Of a stretch of 64,000 nt of DNA, positions 1-9,263 are shown one piece after another. Made by a program: the position numbers and the translations under genes. The stretch is taken from the NCBI RefSeq assembly GCF_014203365.1, contig NZ_JACHIS010000001.1, positions 4,092,001 through 4,156,000 on the forward strand, in the 5' to 3' direction. The notes under the pieces were generated by a model. The model had not been told where the DNA came from. It saw only the letters and a list, made by a program, of their open reading frames with translations, and ran no database searches. The DNA is from Actinoalloteichus hymeniacidonis. GTDB lineage: Bacteria > Actinomycetota > Actinomycetes > Mycobacteriales > Pseudonocardiaceae. Position 1 is the stretch's first letter. Each line of letters opens with the position of its first letter.

Positions 1-1
1 C

Positions 2-625
2 AAAGGCGCGTTGATCGGTGCGCTGGCGGGGATCGCGGGGCTGCTCGCGGTCCTGATGCCCGGCAGTAGCGCCCTCGCCCATGGCGGGATGTCCTCACCC
101 GGAACCCGGACCTACTTCTGTTTCGAGGAGGGACCGGAGAACCCGCAGTCGCAGGCGTGCACCGATGCGATCGCCGAAGGGGGCACCCAGCCGCTGTACG
201 ACTGGTTCGCCATTCTCATCAGCGATGCCGCGGGCAGGCATCAGGAACTGATCCCCGACGGTCGACTGTGTGGGGCGGGTACCGACAAGTACGCTGCCTA
301 CGACGTGCCTCGGGACTGGCAGACCACCACCGTTCCCTCGGGTAGCGAGTGGACCTTCGAGTACGTGGCCTGGGCTCCGCACCCCGGCGACTTCGACCTG
401 TATGTCACCAAGGACGGTTTCGACCCCGATCAGCCGTTGACCTGGGACGACCTCGAACCCGAGCCGTTCTCCACCGTCACCGATCCGCCGATCGTGGACG
501 GCTCGTACCAGTGGACCGCCGAACTGCCCTCGGGCAAGACCGGCCAGCACATCATCTACTCGATCTGGCAGCGTTCCGACAGCCCCGAGGCGTTCTACAA
601 CTGCTCGGACGTCGTCTTCAACTGA
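2..625 (+). CDS. AA10 lytic polysaccharide monooxygenase (chitin/cellulose-active), 5' end cut by window
   Basis: Secreted copper enzyme that oxidatively cleaves crystalline chitin or cellulose. A hydrophobic signal peptide ends in ALA-H, so the mature protein starts with His, the first ligand of the copper histidine brace. The second His is probably the one in APHPGDFDLYV, and the C-terminal stretch SIWQRSDSPEAFYNC is typical of AA10. There is no carbohydrate-binding module, so it is a single-domain enzyme of about 180 mature residues. A TTG at 11 is possible, but the reading frame is open to the window edge and a basic n-region is missing, so the true start is probably just outside. The next gene is convergent. 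Confidence 0.88.
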   Translation, partial: KGALIGALAGIAGLLAVLMPGSSALAHGGMSSPGTRTYFCFEEGPENPQSQACTDAIAEGGTQPLYDWFAILISDAAGRHQELIPDGRLCGAGTDKYAAYDVPRDWQTTTVPSGSEWTFEYVAWAPHPGDFDLYVTKDGFDPDQPLTWDDLEPEPFSTVTDPPIVDGSYQWTAELPSGKTGQHIIYSIWQRSDSPEAFYNCSDVVFN

Positions 626-685
626 CTTTCGGCGGCCCCGGGCGGCAGGCGGCCGCGATCGCCCTCGCGCTGCAAGTGCTCGAGT

Positions 686-720
686 GGGCCCAGGTCCTCG
701 CCCGTCGTGGACCTGGGCCC
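686..720. terminator. Hairpin between convergent genes
   Basis: A perfect 12-bp inverted repeat (GGGCCCAGGTCC and its complement) with an 11-nt loop lies 60 bp after the monooxygenase stop, in the 269-bp gap before the convergent Nudix gene. No U-tract is visible, as is common for actinomycete terminators. Nothing else is recognised in this gap. Confidence 0.6.
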
Positions 721-894
721 GACCGACGTCCGGCCGGTGGTCACGCTCACAGCCGAGCCCGCACCACGACTCTGCTCCGGCGGCACGTCGGCCGGCGTGA
801 TCCGGCGGGACGCACCAGACGATCCGCCCCTGGCTACGGGCCGGCCGGCGAATCAGGACGTCGGGTCTCGTCCCACGAGGACGCGGGCGCCTGC

Positions 895-1968
895 TCAGCG
901 GATGGTGCGCACCTGGCCGTCCCATTCGGCCGCCAGCAACTGCGGCAGGAACTCGGCCAGCTGCACCGGATAGACGGTGTCCTCGCTGGCGGCCAACTCG
1001 GCCGCCGTCCACCAACGGTGGCCACGCACCGTGCGCCGTTCCAGCTCGGTGAAACCGGAGACGTCCACGACCGGTGCGCTCGATCCGGCTGCCCGGACCA
1101 GGAAGAACCACTCCTCGCTGTCGAAGACATCACCCTCGAAGCCGAACACGGCCCGCCGTCGCCACACCGGTCCGATCAGCTCGGATTCCGTCAGTAGCAG
1201 CCCGGTCTCCTCCCGGACCTCCCGAATCGCCGCCGCCCGCAACTCCTCGTCGGCCTCGACGCCACCGCCCGCAGTGCACCAGAAGGTCTCCTGCGGCCGG
1301 TCCGGATCACTCGATTCGAAGAGCAGCAGACGATCTCGGTCGTCCAACAACAGGACCCGCGCCGACGGCCGGTAGGTCGCCGCAGCGACCGGCTCCGACT
1401 CGCCGGCCCGCTCGATGATCTCGAAGTACTCCGGGGGCGGGGCGCCGCCTGCCAGCCGCAGCCAACGCACCGGACGACGGGCCCGGAGGGCCAGTGTGTC
1501 GCGCACGGCGTCGTTGTAGACCCGCCTGGCCAGCATCACCCGTTCCTCGGCCTCCACGAGTTCGGCGGCCAAGGGCGAGGACAACCTCGTGCGATCCAGT
1601 TCGCCGAGCAATCTGCCGAGGAGGTTCTCGCTGTGCTCCCGGCCCGATCGCGAGGTGCGCTCGGCCTCCCAGGCGGCATCCCGCAGGCGATCCGGGTCCA
1701 CCCCGAGCGGGTTCGTCCCGGGTTCCGCCGCCGTCACGGGCGCCGGGCTGCGATCCTCACCCGTGCCTGCGCCCAGCGGCGCCACCGCCGCCACGGCGCG
1801 CGCCACCACGGCCCGTCTGCCCAGCGAGGCCTCCAGGGCGGCCCACCCCGCGTCCGTGCGGATGTGCAGGCGGTTGAGTCGATTGGCGATGAGCAGCGAC
1901 CACCCCCCGACCAACAGCAGGACGACCAGAACGGCCAGCACCACGGCCAAGAAGGTGGTCAGGGTCAC
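895..1968 (-). CDS. Membrane-anchored Nudix hydrolase with LemA-like N-terminal region
   Basis: Last gene of the PIM operon and positional counterpart of M. tuberculosis Rv2609c. One N-terminal membrane helix (about residues 5-27) is followed by an alpha-helical region with a LemA-like signature (ARRVYNDAV at about 147-155, then PPPEYFEI), and then a Nudix domain with the box near 235-257 (GGVEADEELRAAAIREVREE). Nudix enzymes hydrolyse nucleoside diphosphate-linked compounds; the substrate cannot be told from sequence. The GTG start at 1968 overlaps the pimA stop in GTGA, which fixes it. The LemA relationship is my reading of short motifs. A role in nucleotide or lipid-linked metabolism at the membrane is inferred from the operon. 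Confidence 0.82.
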   Translation of the reverse strand: MTLTTFLAVVLAVLVVLLLVGGWSLLIANRLNRLHIRTDAGWAALEASLGRRAVVARAVAAVAPLGAGTGEDRSPAPVTAAEPGTNPLGVDPDRLRDAAWEAERTSRSGREHSENLLGRLLGELDRTRLSSPLAAELVEAEERVMLARRVYNDAVRDTLALRARRPVRWLRLAGGAPPPEYFEIIERAGESEPVAAATYRPSARVLLLDDRDRLLLFESSDPDRPQETFWCTAGGGVEADEELRAAAIREVREETGLLLTESELIGPVWRRRAVFGFEGDVFDSEEWFFLVRAAGSSAPVVDVSGFTELERRTVRGHRWWTAAELAASEDTVYPVQLAEFLPQLLAAEWDGQVRTIR

Positions 1969-3149
1969 TCGGGATCTCCCCAGCTCCGCCCGTCGACGGG
2001 CTCCTCGTCATCCGGGGCATCGTCGGCCTCGCCGACCCGACGCGGGTCGGCGGCCATGGCGGTCTCATAGACCCGCAGCACCTGCCGAGCTACCACCGGC
2101 CAGTCGAAGTTCTCCACGAACCGACGGCCGGACTCGGCGTAATCATCGCGTCGAGCGGGATCGTCCAGCAGATCCGCGAGACGCTGGGCGAGGGCGGCGG
2201 GGTCCCCGACCGGACTGAGCACTCCCGCTCGGCCGTCGTCGAGCACCCGGCGGAAGGCGTCCAGGTCGCTGGCGACCACGGCGGTGCCCGCGGCCATCGC
2301 CTCGGCGAGGATGATCCCGAAGCTCTCCCCGCCGGTGTTCGGCGCACAGTAGACATCGACGCTGCGCAGGGCGCGAGCCTTGTCGATATCGCTGACCTGG
2401 CCCAACAGATCCAGCCGGTCGGCCAATTCCGGCCCCGCCTCGGTCCGCAACGCCTCGGCGTCGCCACGGCCGACCACCACCAGACGAAGGTCGGGCCGCC
2501 GTGAGATCAGCAGTCGCATCGCCCCGAGCAGCACCGACATGCCCTTGCGGGATTCGCCGTAGCGGCCGACGAATCCGACGGTGCCACCTCGGCGCGGATA
2601 GCCCACCAGCGGATCCGCCGAGGCGAAGAAGTCGACGTCGACCCCGTTGGGAATCAGTACGGCGTCGCCGCCCAGATGCTCGACCTGGACACGCCTGGCC
2701 AACGCGGACACCGCGATCCGCGCGGTGATCTTCTCCATGAACGGCTGTAGGACGGAGTGGAACGCGGCGAGGGTGCGGGAGCGCTGGGTCGAGGTGTGGA
2801 AGGTCGCGACGATCGGTCCGTCGGCGACCATCAGGGTCAACAGCGACAGGCTCGGCGCCACCGGCTCATGCAGGTGCAACACGTCGAATCGGTGGTCGCG
2901 CACCCACCGTCTGGCCCTGGCGAAGGACACCGGTCCGAAGGACAGCCGCGCGACGGACCCGTTGTACGGGATGCCCATCGCCCGGCCTGCGGGCGTCACG
3001 AAACTCGGCAGGTCGGTGTCCTCGTCCGCCGCCGCCAGTACGTTCACCCGGTGGCCGAGTCCGATGAGCGTGTGGGCCAGGTCCATGACGTGCGCCTGAA
3101 CTCCACCCGGCACCTCCAGGGAGTACGGGCAGACCAGGCCGACCCTCAC
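1965..3149 (-). CDS. pimA: Phosphatidyl-myo-inositol alpha-mannosyltransferase
   Basis: GT4 glycosyltransferase (394 aa) that transfers mannose from GDP-mannose to the 2-OH of phosphatidylinositol, the first step of PIM, lipomannan and lipoarabinomannan synthesis on the inner membrane face. The N-terminus VRVGLVCPYSLEVPGGVQ is characteristic. The C-terminal half has the GT4 E-x7-E pattern (GESFGIILAEAMAAG). A longer in-frame start exists upstream, but the GTG at 3149 sits in a GTGA overlap with the patA stop and matches the family N-terminus. Flanked by the PIM acyltransferase and the Nudix gene, as in mycobacteria. Confidence 0.93.
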   Translation of the reverse strand: MRVGLVCPYSLEVPGGVQAHVMDLAHTLIGLGHRVNVLAAADEDTDLPSFVTPAGRAMGIPYNGSVARLSFGPVSFARARRWVRDHRFDVLHLHEPVAPSLSLLTLMVADGPIVATFHTSTQRSRTLAAFHSVLQPFMEKITARIAVSALARRVQVEHLGGDAVLIPNGVDVDFFASADPLVGYPRRGGTVGFVGRYGESRKGMSVLLGAMRLLISRRPDLRLVVVGRGDAEALRTEAGPELADRLDLLGQVSDIDKARALRSVDVYCAPNTGGESFGIILAEAMAAGTAVVASDLDAFRRVLDDGRAGVLSPVGDPAALAQRLADLLDDPARRDDYAESGRRFVENFDWPVVARQVLRVYETAMAADPRRVGEADDAPDDEEPVDGRSWGDPE

Positions 3150-4171
3150 GACGGCGGCTCCGTCCGGCCGTGGCCCGTCGATCTCGAGGTATCCGGTGCC
3201 ACCATCGGCGATTCCACGACGGCCGTCGGATCGGGCGTGTCCCGGCTCAGCCGCGCCCGCCGTCGCTCCGAGAGATCGCTCAGCCAGAGCGGTTGCATCA
3301 TGTGCCAATCCTGCGGACGGCTCGCGATATCCGCCGCGAACCGGTCCGCGACCCGCTGGGTCGCCGCCTGGACGTCCGCATGACTCGAACTGGCGACGGA
3401 GATCGGTTCATGCAACCGGATCGCCCAACCGTCGTCGGTGAACTCGCAGGCGGCGGGTACCAGCAGGGCGCCGGTCTGGGCAGCGAGTCGCGCCGGTCCG
3501 CTGGCCATGCGGGTGGTCTCGCCGAAGAACTCCACCTCGACACCACGTCGGCTCAGGTCCCGATCGGCGATGAGGCAGACCAGTCTGCCTTCCCGGATTC
3601 GGGTCAGCAGGGTCTCCATCATCCGCTTGCCGCCGTCGTGCGGCATGATCTCGAAACCCAGCGCCTCGCGATAGGCGACGAAGCGTCGGTACAGCGGCTC
3701 CGGGCGCAGTCTCTCGACGACCGAGGTCATCGAGCCGTAGGTCCCGACCGCCCACACGCCCGCGATGTCCCAGTTGCCGCTGTGCGGCAGGACCGCGATC
3801 GCCCCCTTGCCCGCAAGCGCCGCATCGAGGTTCTCGCGGCCGACCAAGGTCGTGTTGACCTTGGCGATCACCGCCGCCAGGTCCATCGTGGGCAGTCGGA
3901 ACGCCTCCCGCCAGTAGCGCAGGTAGGAACGCATCGACTGCCGCACCAACTCGTCCAACTGAGCCTCGGTCGACTCCGGCGCCACCCGACGCAGGTTCCG
4001 GCGAAGCTGGTCGATCCCTCGCCCGCCCCGCCGAACCACGAGATCGGCGCCCGCCTGGAACAGCGCGACCGCCGCCCTCTCCGGCAGCAGCCGCACCAAC
4101 CGCCATCCCGCCGTATAGGCGAGTTCCGCGCCGCGCTCACGAAGGGTGCGTCTCGACTTCTGTCCGCTCAT
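3146..4171 (-). CDS. patA: Phosphatidylinositol mannoside acyltransferase (PatA-type)
   Basis: 341-aa LpxL/HtrB-family acyltransferase. By family and synteny (Rv2611c) it transfers an acyl chain from acyl-CoA to the mannose of PIM1/PIM2. The catalytic H-x4-D/E motif is visible as LPHSGNWDIAG, and a downstream basic motif follows (LIADRDLSRRGVEVEFFG). The ATG at 4171 overlaps the pgsA stop in ATGA, so upstream in-frame residues are not used. It works between PgsA, which makes the lipid acceptor, and PimA, which mannosylates it. Confidence 0.9.
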   Translation of the reverse strand: MSGQKSRRTLRERGAELAYTAGWRLVRLLPERAAVALFQAGADLVVRRGGRGIDQLRRNLRRVAPESTEAQLDELVRQSMRSYLRYWREAFRLPTMDLAAVIAKVNTTLVGRENLDAALAGKGAIAVLPHSGNWDIAGVWAVGTYGSMTSVVERLRPEPLYRRFVAYREALGFEIMPHDGGKRMMETLLTRIREGRLVCLIADRDLSRRGVEVEFFGETTRMASGPARLAAQTGALLVPAACEFTDDGWAIRLHEPISVASSSHADVQAATQRVADRFAADIASRPQDWHMMQPLWLSDLSERRRARLSRDTPDPTAVVESPMVAPDTSRSTGHGRTEPPS

Positions 4172-4815
4172 GCCGCCTGCTCCACCGAGGATCGATACAC
4201 CGACCACAGCCGTTGCCCCACGGTGATCACCGAGAGCACCGCCAACAGCCACAGGCTCACGGGCAGTGCGTAGGGCACACCGAGACCATGGATTCCGACT
4301 CCGACCAGGCCGATGATCAATCGCTCGGCCCGCTCGACCAGACCTCCGTCGGCCGACAGCCCAGATGCCTCCGCACGGGCCTTGATGTAGGAGATGACCT
4401 GGCCACAGCTCAGACAGATCAGGGCGGCGATCCCAGCCGCGCGATCGTCGCCGCCGACGAAGCACCAGTAGGCGATGGCGGCGAACAACGCCGCATCGGC
4501 GAGCCGGTCGCAACAGGAGTCCAGGACGGCGCCGAAGACGGTGCTGCCGCCGCTGACCCGCGCCATCGCTCCGTCGAGCAGATCGAACAGCACGAACACC
4601 GTCACCACGGCCGCGCCGACGAAGAGCTGACCTCTGGGCAGGAACCACAGCGCGGCGACGATCGTCCCCACGGTCCCCACCACGGTCATGACGTTGGGCG
4701 AGAGCCCACGACGTACCAGCCACCCGCCCACCGGATCGGTGACGCGGGAGACGGAGTCACGCGCGAAGATGTTGAGCATGGGGCTGGTGGACTCAGACCT
4801 TCTCGTCGACGGCAC
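4168..4815 (-). CDS. pgsA: Phosphatidylinositol (phosphate) synthase, CDP-alcohol phosphatidyltransferase
   Basis: Integral membrane enzyme that condenses CDP-diacylglycerol with inositol 1-phosphate to give phosphatidylinositol phosphate, the actinobacterial route to PI. The full CDP-OH-P signature is present: DG-x2-AR-x8-G-x3-D-x3-D, seen as DLLDGAMARVSGG followed by GAVLDSCCDRLAD. About five hydrophobic helices follow. Two starts are plausible: ATG 4815, or ATG 4779 (MLNIFARDSVSRVTDP), which aligns better with known PI synthases. The HIT stop lies 133 or 169 nt upstream. Known homologue by synteny: Rv2612c. Confidence 0.92.
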   Translation of the reverse strand: MPSTRRSESTSPMLNIFARDSVSRVTDPVGGWLVRRGLSPNVMTVVGTVGTIVAALWFLPRGQLFVGAAVVTVFVLFDLLDGAMARVSGGSTVFGAVLDSCCDRLADAALFAAIAYWCFVGGDDRAAGIAALICLSCGQVISYIKARAEASGLSADGGLVERAERLIIGLVGVGIHGLGVPYALPVSLWLLAVLSVITVGQRLWSVYRSSVEQAA

Positions 4816-4948
4816 GGATCGACGATCGCCTGCTGGCCGTGCCGGGCCCCGGCGGAACGTCGATTTCGGAAATCAGACTAACGAGGCGCGAATCCGCCGC
4901 CCACGGCGGCGCATCGACAGGCCCGGAAACCCGTGCCGGTCCACCTCG

Positions 4949-5491
4949 TCATTCCGCAGGCCAGGCATCGGCCAGCATCGATCTGGTCTCGCCGAGTAGT
5001 TGCGGCAACACCTTCGTGTGCGCGATCACCGGCATGAAGTTCGCATCGCCACCCCACCTCGGCACCACGTGCTGGTGCAGGTGGGCCGCGATACCCGCGC
5101 CCGCGACGGGTCCCTGGTTCATCCCGATATTGAAACCGTGCGGCGCCGAGGCGGTGCGGACCGCCCGCATGGCGCGTTGGGTGAACGCCGCCAGTTCCGT
5201 GGTCTCGGCCAGATCGAGATCGGTGTAGTCCGGGACGTGTCGGTAGGGCAGCACCATCAGGTGACCCGGGTTGTACGGGTACAGGTTCAGCAGCGCGAAG
5301 ACCCGCTCCCCCCTGGCGACGATCAGCGCGTCCTCGTCGTCCAACGACACCAGCGTGCAGAACGGACAGCCCGCCTCGTCCGAACCGACGGGCTTGTTCG
5401 CACCCCGGATGTAGTTCATCCGGTGCGGTGTCCAGAGTCGTTGCAGAGCGTCGGGCACACCGACGCCCTGCTGCTCGGCGAACTCGGTCAT
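4949..5491 (-). CDS. HIT-family nucleotide hydrolase/phosphorylase (Ap4A type)
   Basis: 180-aa histidine triad protein with the catalytic H-x-H-x-H-x-x motif HLHQHVV and an upstream zinc-type pair CPFC. Its relative Rv2613c is an Ap4A phosphorylase, so dinucleoside tetraphosphate turnover is the likely role. Such nucleotides are by-products of aminoacyl-tRNA synthetases, which fits its position directly after thrS. The ATG at 5491 overlaps the thrS stop in ATGA, so longer in-frame readings into thrS are rejected. Confidence 0.9.
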   Translation of the reverse strand: MTEFAEQQGVGVPDALQRLWTPHRMNYIRGANKPVGSDEAGCPFCTLVSLDDEDALIVARGERVFALLNLYPYNPGHLMVLPYRHVPDYTDLDLAETTELAAFTQRAMRAVRTASAPHGFNIGMNQGPVAGAGIAAHLHQHVVPRWGGDANFMPVIAHTKVLPQLLGETRSMLADAWPAE

Positions 5492-7563
5492 CCCAGCTTC
5501 GCGGGGTCGAAGATCTCGGCGTTCGGCGAGGCGTTCTCCCGACGGCCCACCCAGTCGGTCAGCGCGGCGATCGCCTGGTCGACCGGAACGTTGTTGATCT
5601 GACCGCCGTCGCGGAAGCGGAACGACACCGCACCGGCCTCGACGTCCTTGTCCCCGGCGAGCAGGAGGAACGGCACCTTCTGCGTCGTGTGGTTGCGGAT
5701 CTTGCGCTGCATCCGGTCGTCGGAATCGTCGACGTCCATCCGCAGGCCCTTGGCCTTGAGCGCCTTCTGGACACCGCGCAGGTGCTCGACGTGGTCGTCG
5801 GCGATGGGGATGCCGACCACCTGCACGGGGGCCAGCCACGCCGGGAACGCGCCCGCGTAGTGCTCGGTGAGGATGCCGAAGAATCGCTCGATCGAGCCGA
5901 AGAGCGCGCGATGGATCATGACCGGCCGCTCGCGGCCCGACGCCGAGGTGTACTCGAGTCCGAATCGCTCCGGCAGGTTGAAGTCGAGCTGGATCGTCGA
6001 CATCTGCCAGGTTCGACCGAGTGCGTCCCGGGCCTGCACGGAGATCTTCGGTCCGTAGAAGGCGGCGCCTCCCGGGTCGGGGACCAGTTCGAGCCCGCTG
6101 GCCTCGGCGACCTCGCGCAGCGTCTCGGTGGCGGTCTCCCAGATCTCGTCGGATCCGACCGACTTCTCCGGGTCCCGGGTCGAGAGCTCCAGATAGAAGT
6201 CGGACAGCCCGTAGTCGCCGAGTAGATCCAGCACGAAGGTCAGCAACGAGCGGATCTCATCGCGGACCTGCTCCGGCGCGCAGTAGATGTGCGCGTCGTC
6301 CATCGTCAGGCCGCGCACCCGGGTCAGGCCGTGCACCACACCGGACTTCTCGTAGCGGTACACCGAGCCGAACTCGAAGGTCCGCAGCGGCAACTCCCGG
6401 TAGGAACGCCCCCTGGCCTTGAAGATCAGATTGTGGAACGGGCAGTTCATCGGCTTGAGGTAGTAGTCCTGCCCCGGCTTGCGAACCGTGCCGTCCTCGT
6501 TGAACTCGGCGTCCAGCTGCATGGGAGGGAACATGCCGTCGGCGTACCAGTCGAGGTGACCGGAGGTCTCGAACAGCGCGCTCTTGGTGATGTGCGGGGT
6601 GTAGACGAACTCGTAGCCCGCCTCCTCGTGGCGGCGCCGCGAGTAGTTCTCCAACTCGCGGCGGATGATGCCGCCCTTGGGGTGGAAGACCGGCAGACCC
6701 GAGCCGATCTCCTCGGGGAAGCTGAAGAGATCCAGCTCGGCGCCGAGCCTGCGGTGATCGCGGCGCTCTGCCTCGGCCTGCAGCTCCAGGTACTCGTCCA
6801 GCGCCTCGGTGGATTCCCATGCGGTGCCGTAGACCCGCTGGAGCTGTGGGTTCTTGTCGTTCCCCCGCCAGTAGGCCGCCGCCGTCCTGGTGAGCTTGAA
6901 AGCGGGGATGTGCTTGGTGGTCGGGATGTGCGGGCCCCGACAGAGGTCGCTCCAGATCCGGTCCCCGGTGCGCGGGTCGAGGTTGTCGTAGATCGTCAGC
7001 TCCGCACCGCCCACCTCCATGACCTCGGAGGTGTCGACGGTGACGTCGGCGGTCTCGCCCTTGATGTCGACCAGTTCGAGCTTGTACGGCTCCGAGGCCA
7101 GCTCCTCCTTCGCCGAGGCGACCGAGTCGACGACCCGGCGGGAGAAGCGCTGGGCGCCCTTGACGATCTGCTTCATCCGCTTCTCGAGCGCCTTGAGATC
7201 CTCCGGGGTGAAGGGCCTCGGCATGTCGAAGTCGTAGTAGAAGCCGTCGGTGACGGGCGGTCCGATGCCCAGCTTCGCCTCGGGGAACAGATCCTGGACC
7301 GCCTGCGCGAGCACGTGGGCCGTCGAGTGGCGGATCACGGCGCGCCCGTCCGGGGTGTTCGCGGCCACCGGCGTGACGTCGGTGTCGGTCTCGGGGGTCC
7401 AGGACAGGTCCCGCAGGACGCCTGCGGCATCGCGGACCACCAGCACGGCGTCGGATCCCTTGACGGACAGGCCCGCCTCGCGAACCGAGGTACCCACCGT
7501 CGTCCCGGCGTGCACCCTGAGCGGCACTGCGGATTCGGGCGGCGGGGACTGCGGTCGGGACAC
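5488..7563 (-). CDS. thrS: Threonine--tRNA ligase
   Basis: Class II aminoacyl-tRNA synthetase of about 691 aa with the usual four-part layout: N-terminal TGS domain, editing (SAD) domain with its H-x3-H ([11 protein letters not shown]) and downstream cysteine motif, catalytic core ([15 protein letters not shown], then [14 protein letters not shown]), and C-terminal anticodon-binding domain ([12 protein letters not shown]). An in-frame GTG at 7569 abuts the Shine-Dalgarno AAGGAG, so the GTG at 7563, five bases after it, is the better start. First gene of the PIM-lipid operon, as in mycobacteria. Confidence 0.95.
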   Translation of the reverse strand: MSRPQSPPPESAVPLRVHAGTTVGTSVREAGLSVKGSDAVLVVRDAAGVLRDLSWTPETDTDVTPVAANTPDGRAVIRHSTAHVLAQAVQDLFPEAKLGIGPPVTDGFYYDFDMPRPFTPEDLKALEKRMKQIVKGAQRFSRRVVDSVASAKEELASEPYKLELVDIKGETADVTVDTSEVMEVGGAELTIYDNLDPRTGDRIWSDLCRGPHIPTTKHIPAFKLTRTAAAYWRGNDKNPQLQRVYGTAWESTEALDEYLELQAEAERRDHRRLGAELDLFSFPEEIGSGLPVFHPKGGIIRRELENYSRRRHEEAGYEFVYTPHITKSALFETSGHLDWYADGMFPPMQLDAEFNEDGTVRKPGQDYYLKPMNCPFHNLIFKARGRSYRELPLRTFEFGSVYRYEKSGVVHGLTRVRGLTMDDAHIYCAPEQVRDEIRSLLTFVLDLLGDYGLSDFYLELSTRDPEKSVGSDEIWETATETLREVAEASGLELVPDPGGAAFYGPKISVQARDALGRTWQMSTIQLDFNLPERFGLEYTSASGRERPVMIHRALFGSIERFFGILTEHYAGAFPAWLAPVQVVGIPIADDHVEHLRGVQKALKAKGLRMDVDDSDDRMQRKIRNHTTQKVPFLLLAGDKDVEAGAVSFRFRDGGQINNVPVDQAIAALTDWVGRRENASPNAEIFDPAKLG

Positions 7564-7688
7564 GGTCACTCCTTGACGATCATGGGGAACATCGGACTCT
7601 GATGCTCTGGGCCGATGCTATCCGGCCGAGCCGTCCCGACCCCGCCCGGTTTGGCGTCGCGGCCGCGTGGCGGGCCCACGCGGACCGG

Positions 7689-8429
7689 TCAGAGCGTTTT
7701 GGCCAGCGCCAGCAGGCGATCGGCCAGGGCCGCCGCACAGGCATCCAGCCAACGACGTCCCTTCTCCGCCGAGGCACGGCCGGGTTCGTCGGTGAACCCG
7801 TCGATCCGACGCCACCGGTCGCGACTGTGCAGGGTGATCCCCGCCATCGCCTGTAGTTCGCTGACCGCTCGCGCCCCGGGACGGTCGGCGACCAGCTCCT
7901 CCCGCAGGGCGAGCAGCATCGCCGTCTCGAACACTCCGGCGTGTCCCGGCACCAGCGGGCTGTTGCCGCCCGCCTCCGCGGGGAACAGCTCCCAGTAGTC
8001 GGCGTAGCCGACGGAGAGGTCGAAACGGATCGCGGCGGCCTCGGCCACCGAGTGACACGGCCCCTTGTTTCCGCCGTGGCCGTTGACGATGACCAGCCGA
8101 CGGCCGCCGCCCATCGCAATGGACCGCACGATGTCCAGCAGAACCTGGGTGAAGGTCTCGAATGTCAACGACAGGGTGCCGCCGAAGGGCAGGTGGTGAT
8201 CGGAGGAACCGAAGGCCACCGGCGGCGTGATGATCAACTGTCGCGATGAGTGATCGGCCGCCTGTGCCACCGCCGCCTCGACCACGGCCTGGACGATCAG
8301 CGTGTCGGTCCCGGTCGGCAGGTGGGGGCCGTGCTGCTCGATGGCTCCGACCGGCAGGATCACCACACCCTCGGGTAAGGCTTCGATGAGGCGCTCACGT
8401 GTGGAGCCATGCCACCGCATCACGTTCAC
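7689..8429 (-). CDS. Creatininase-family amidohydrolase (possibly MftE-like peptidase)
   Basis: 246-aa creatininase-fold metal enzyme. Metal-binding motifs are visible: LPVGAIEQHGPHLP, the D-x3 after it, VNGHGGNKG, and a late conserved E in AGVFETAML. Relatives include creatininase, FAPy deformylase and MftE, which trims the mycofactocin precursor. No mycofactocin precursor or radical SAM gene is nearby, so the substrate is left open. The GTG at 8429 is chosen because an AGGAGG ribosome site lies six bases upstream; ATG 8420 and upstream starts are less well placed. It is divergent from the toxin-antitoxin pair. Confidence 0.8.
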   Translation of the reverse strand: MNVMRWHGSTRERLIEALPEGVVILPVGAIEQHGPHLPTGTDTLIVQAVVEAAVAQAADHSSRQLIITPPVAFGSSDHHLPFGGTLSLTFETFTQVLLDIVRSIAMGGGRRLVIVNGHGGNKGPCHSVAEAAAIRFDLSVGYADYWELFPAEAGGNSPLVPGHAGVFETAMLLALREELVADRPGARAVSELQAMAGITLHSRDRWRRIDGFTDEPGRASAEKGRRWLDACAAALADRLLALAKTL

Positions 8430-8632
8430 CGATCTCCTCCTCTGTACCAATCGGTGAAGCACTGAATTGCTGCATCACCACGGATGCGCACTCGGATTCG
8501 CTTATCATCTACCACACGCCCGAGTGGGATTCCCGGCCCCTGGCGCGGCAGGAAAGCGCTCCCTTGACTACAGAGCGCAACGGCAATAATCATGCCCCGC
8601 ACGCATACGCACATCTGGGCTATCCTGTAGAG

Positions 8633-9217
8633 GTGAGTGCGGGATTGGAAACAGTGCTGGCGAACGCGGGTCTCGGGGTCTCGCCCCGCGAGTTCCTCGC
8701 CTTCGTCGAGGACGCCGTGCGCAAGCTGGCTCCGCCGCGACCGGATCCGGCCGCCTATCTCAGCCTGGACGAGCGCACGGCGCTGACCGAGGTCGGCCTC
8801 GACCTGAGTCGTCGGGGCGACACCGAGAGCGACCACCGCGCGCGCGCCATCGCGCAGCAGGCGGTTCTACACGACACGGCGCTGACCGTCCCCCAGGCCG
8901 CGGCGGCCCTGGGCATCGACGCCAGCCGCGTTCGACACCGCATCGCAGAAGGACGACTCGCAGGTTGGAAGGACCATCGAGGCTGGCGGCTGCCCGCATG
9001 GCAGTTCACCACGCACGGAGTGCTCCCCGGCCTGGACACCGTCCTCGCCGCCGTTCCGTCCGACCAACCGCCGCTCGTCGTCGCTGCGTTCATGTCGACC
9101 GTGCAGGAAGATCTTCAATCGGGACCGGCCAATGCCGCTCCTCGGGACTGGCTCCTCGCAGGCGGGGATCCGACCAGGGTCGCCCGACTGGCGGCTCGGC
9201 TCGGCGAACCCGCCTGA
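8633..9217 (+). CDS. Antitoxin-like DNA-binding protein of a RES toxin module
   Basis: 194-aa protein with a helix-turn-helix near residues 86-125 (LTVPQAAAALGIDASRVRHR followed by a GRLAGWKDHRGWRLP wing) and a C-terminal segment (PRDWLLAGGDPTRVARLAARL) like the toxin-binding end of Xre/ParS/MbcA antitoxins. It probably binds and neutralises the RES protein encoded 46 bp downstream and represses the pair. The GTG start is preceded at six bases by TATCCT, a good -10 element. The transcript may therefore be leaderless, starting at the GTG itself. Function is inferred from the pairing. Confidence 0.72.
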   Translation: MSAGLETVLANAGLGVSPREFLAFVEDAVRKLAPPRPDPAAYLSLDERTALTEVGLDLSRRGDTESDHRARAIAQQAVLHDTALTVPQAAAALGIDASRVRHRIAEGRLAGWKDHRGWRLPAWQFTTHGVLPGLDTVLAAVPSDQPPLVVAAFMSTVQEDLQSGPANAAPRDWLLAGGDPTRVARLAARLGEPA

Positions 9218-9263
9218 TCAGTCCCGTCCCGGACATCCCGAAACGGAAGACGAACGAACGACG

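Noticed and set aside
7564-7688. T-box or other leader in front of thrS
   Set aside because: The 125-bp gap contains only a ribosome site. No specifier loop or antiterminator sequence (UGGN bulge) could be found.
7689-8429. Mycofactocin cluster around the creatininase gene
   Set aside because: No MftA precursor, MftC radical SAM or MftD-like dehydrogenase is encoded nearby.
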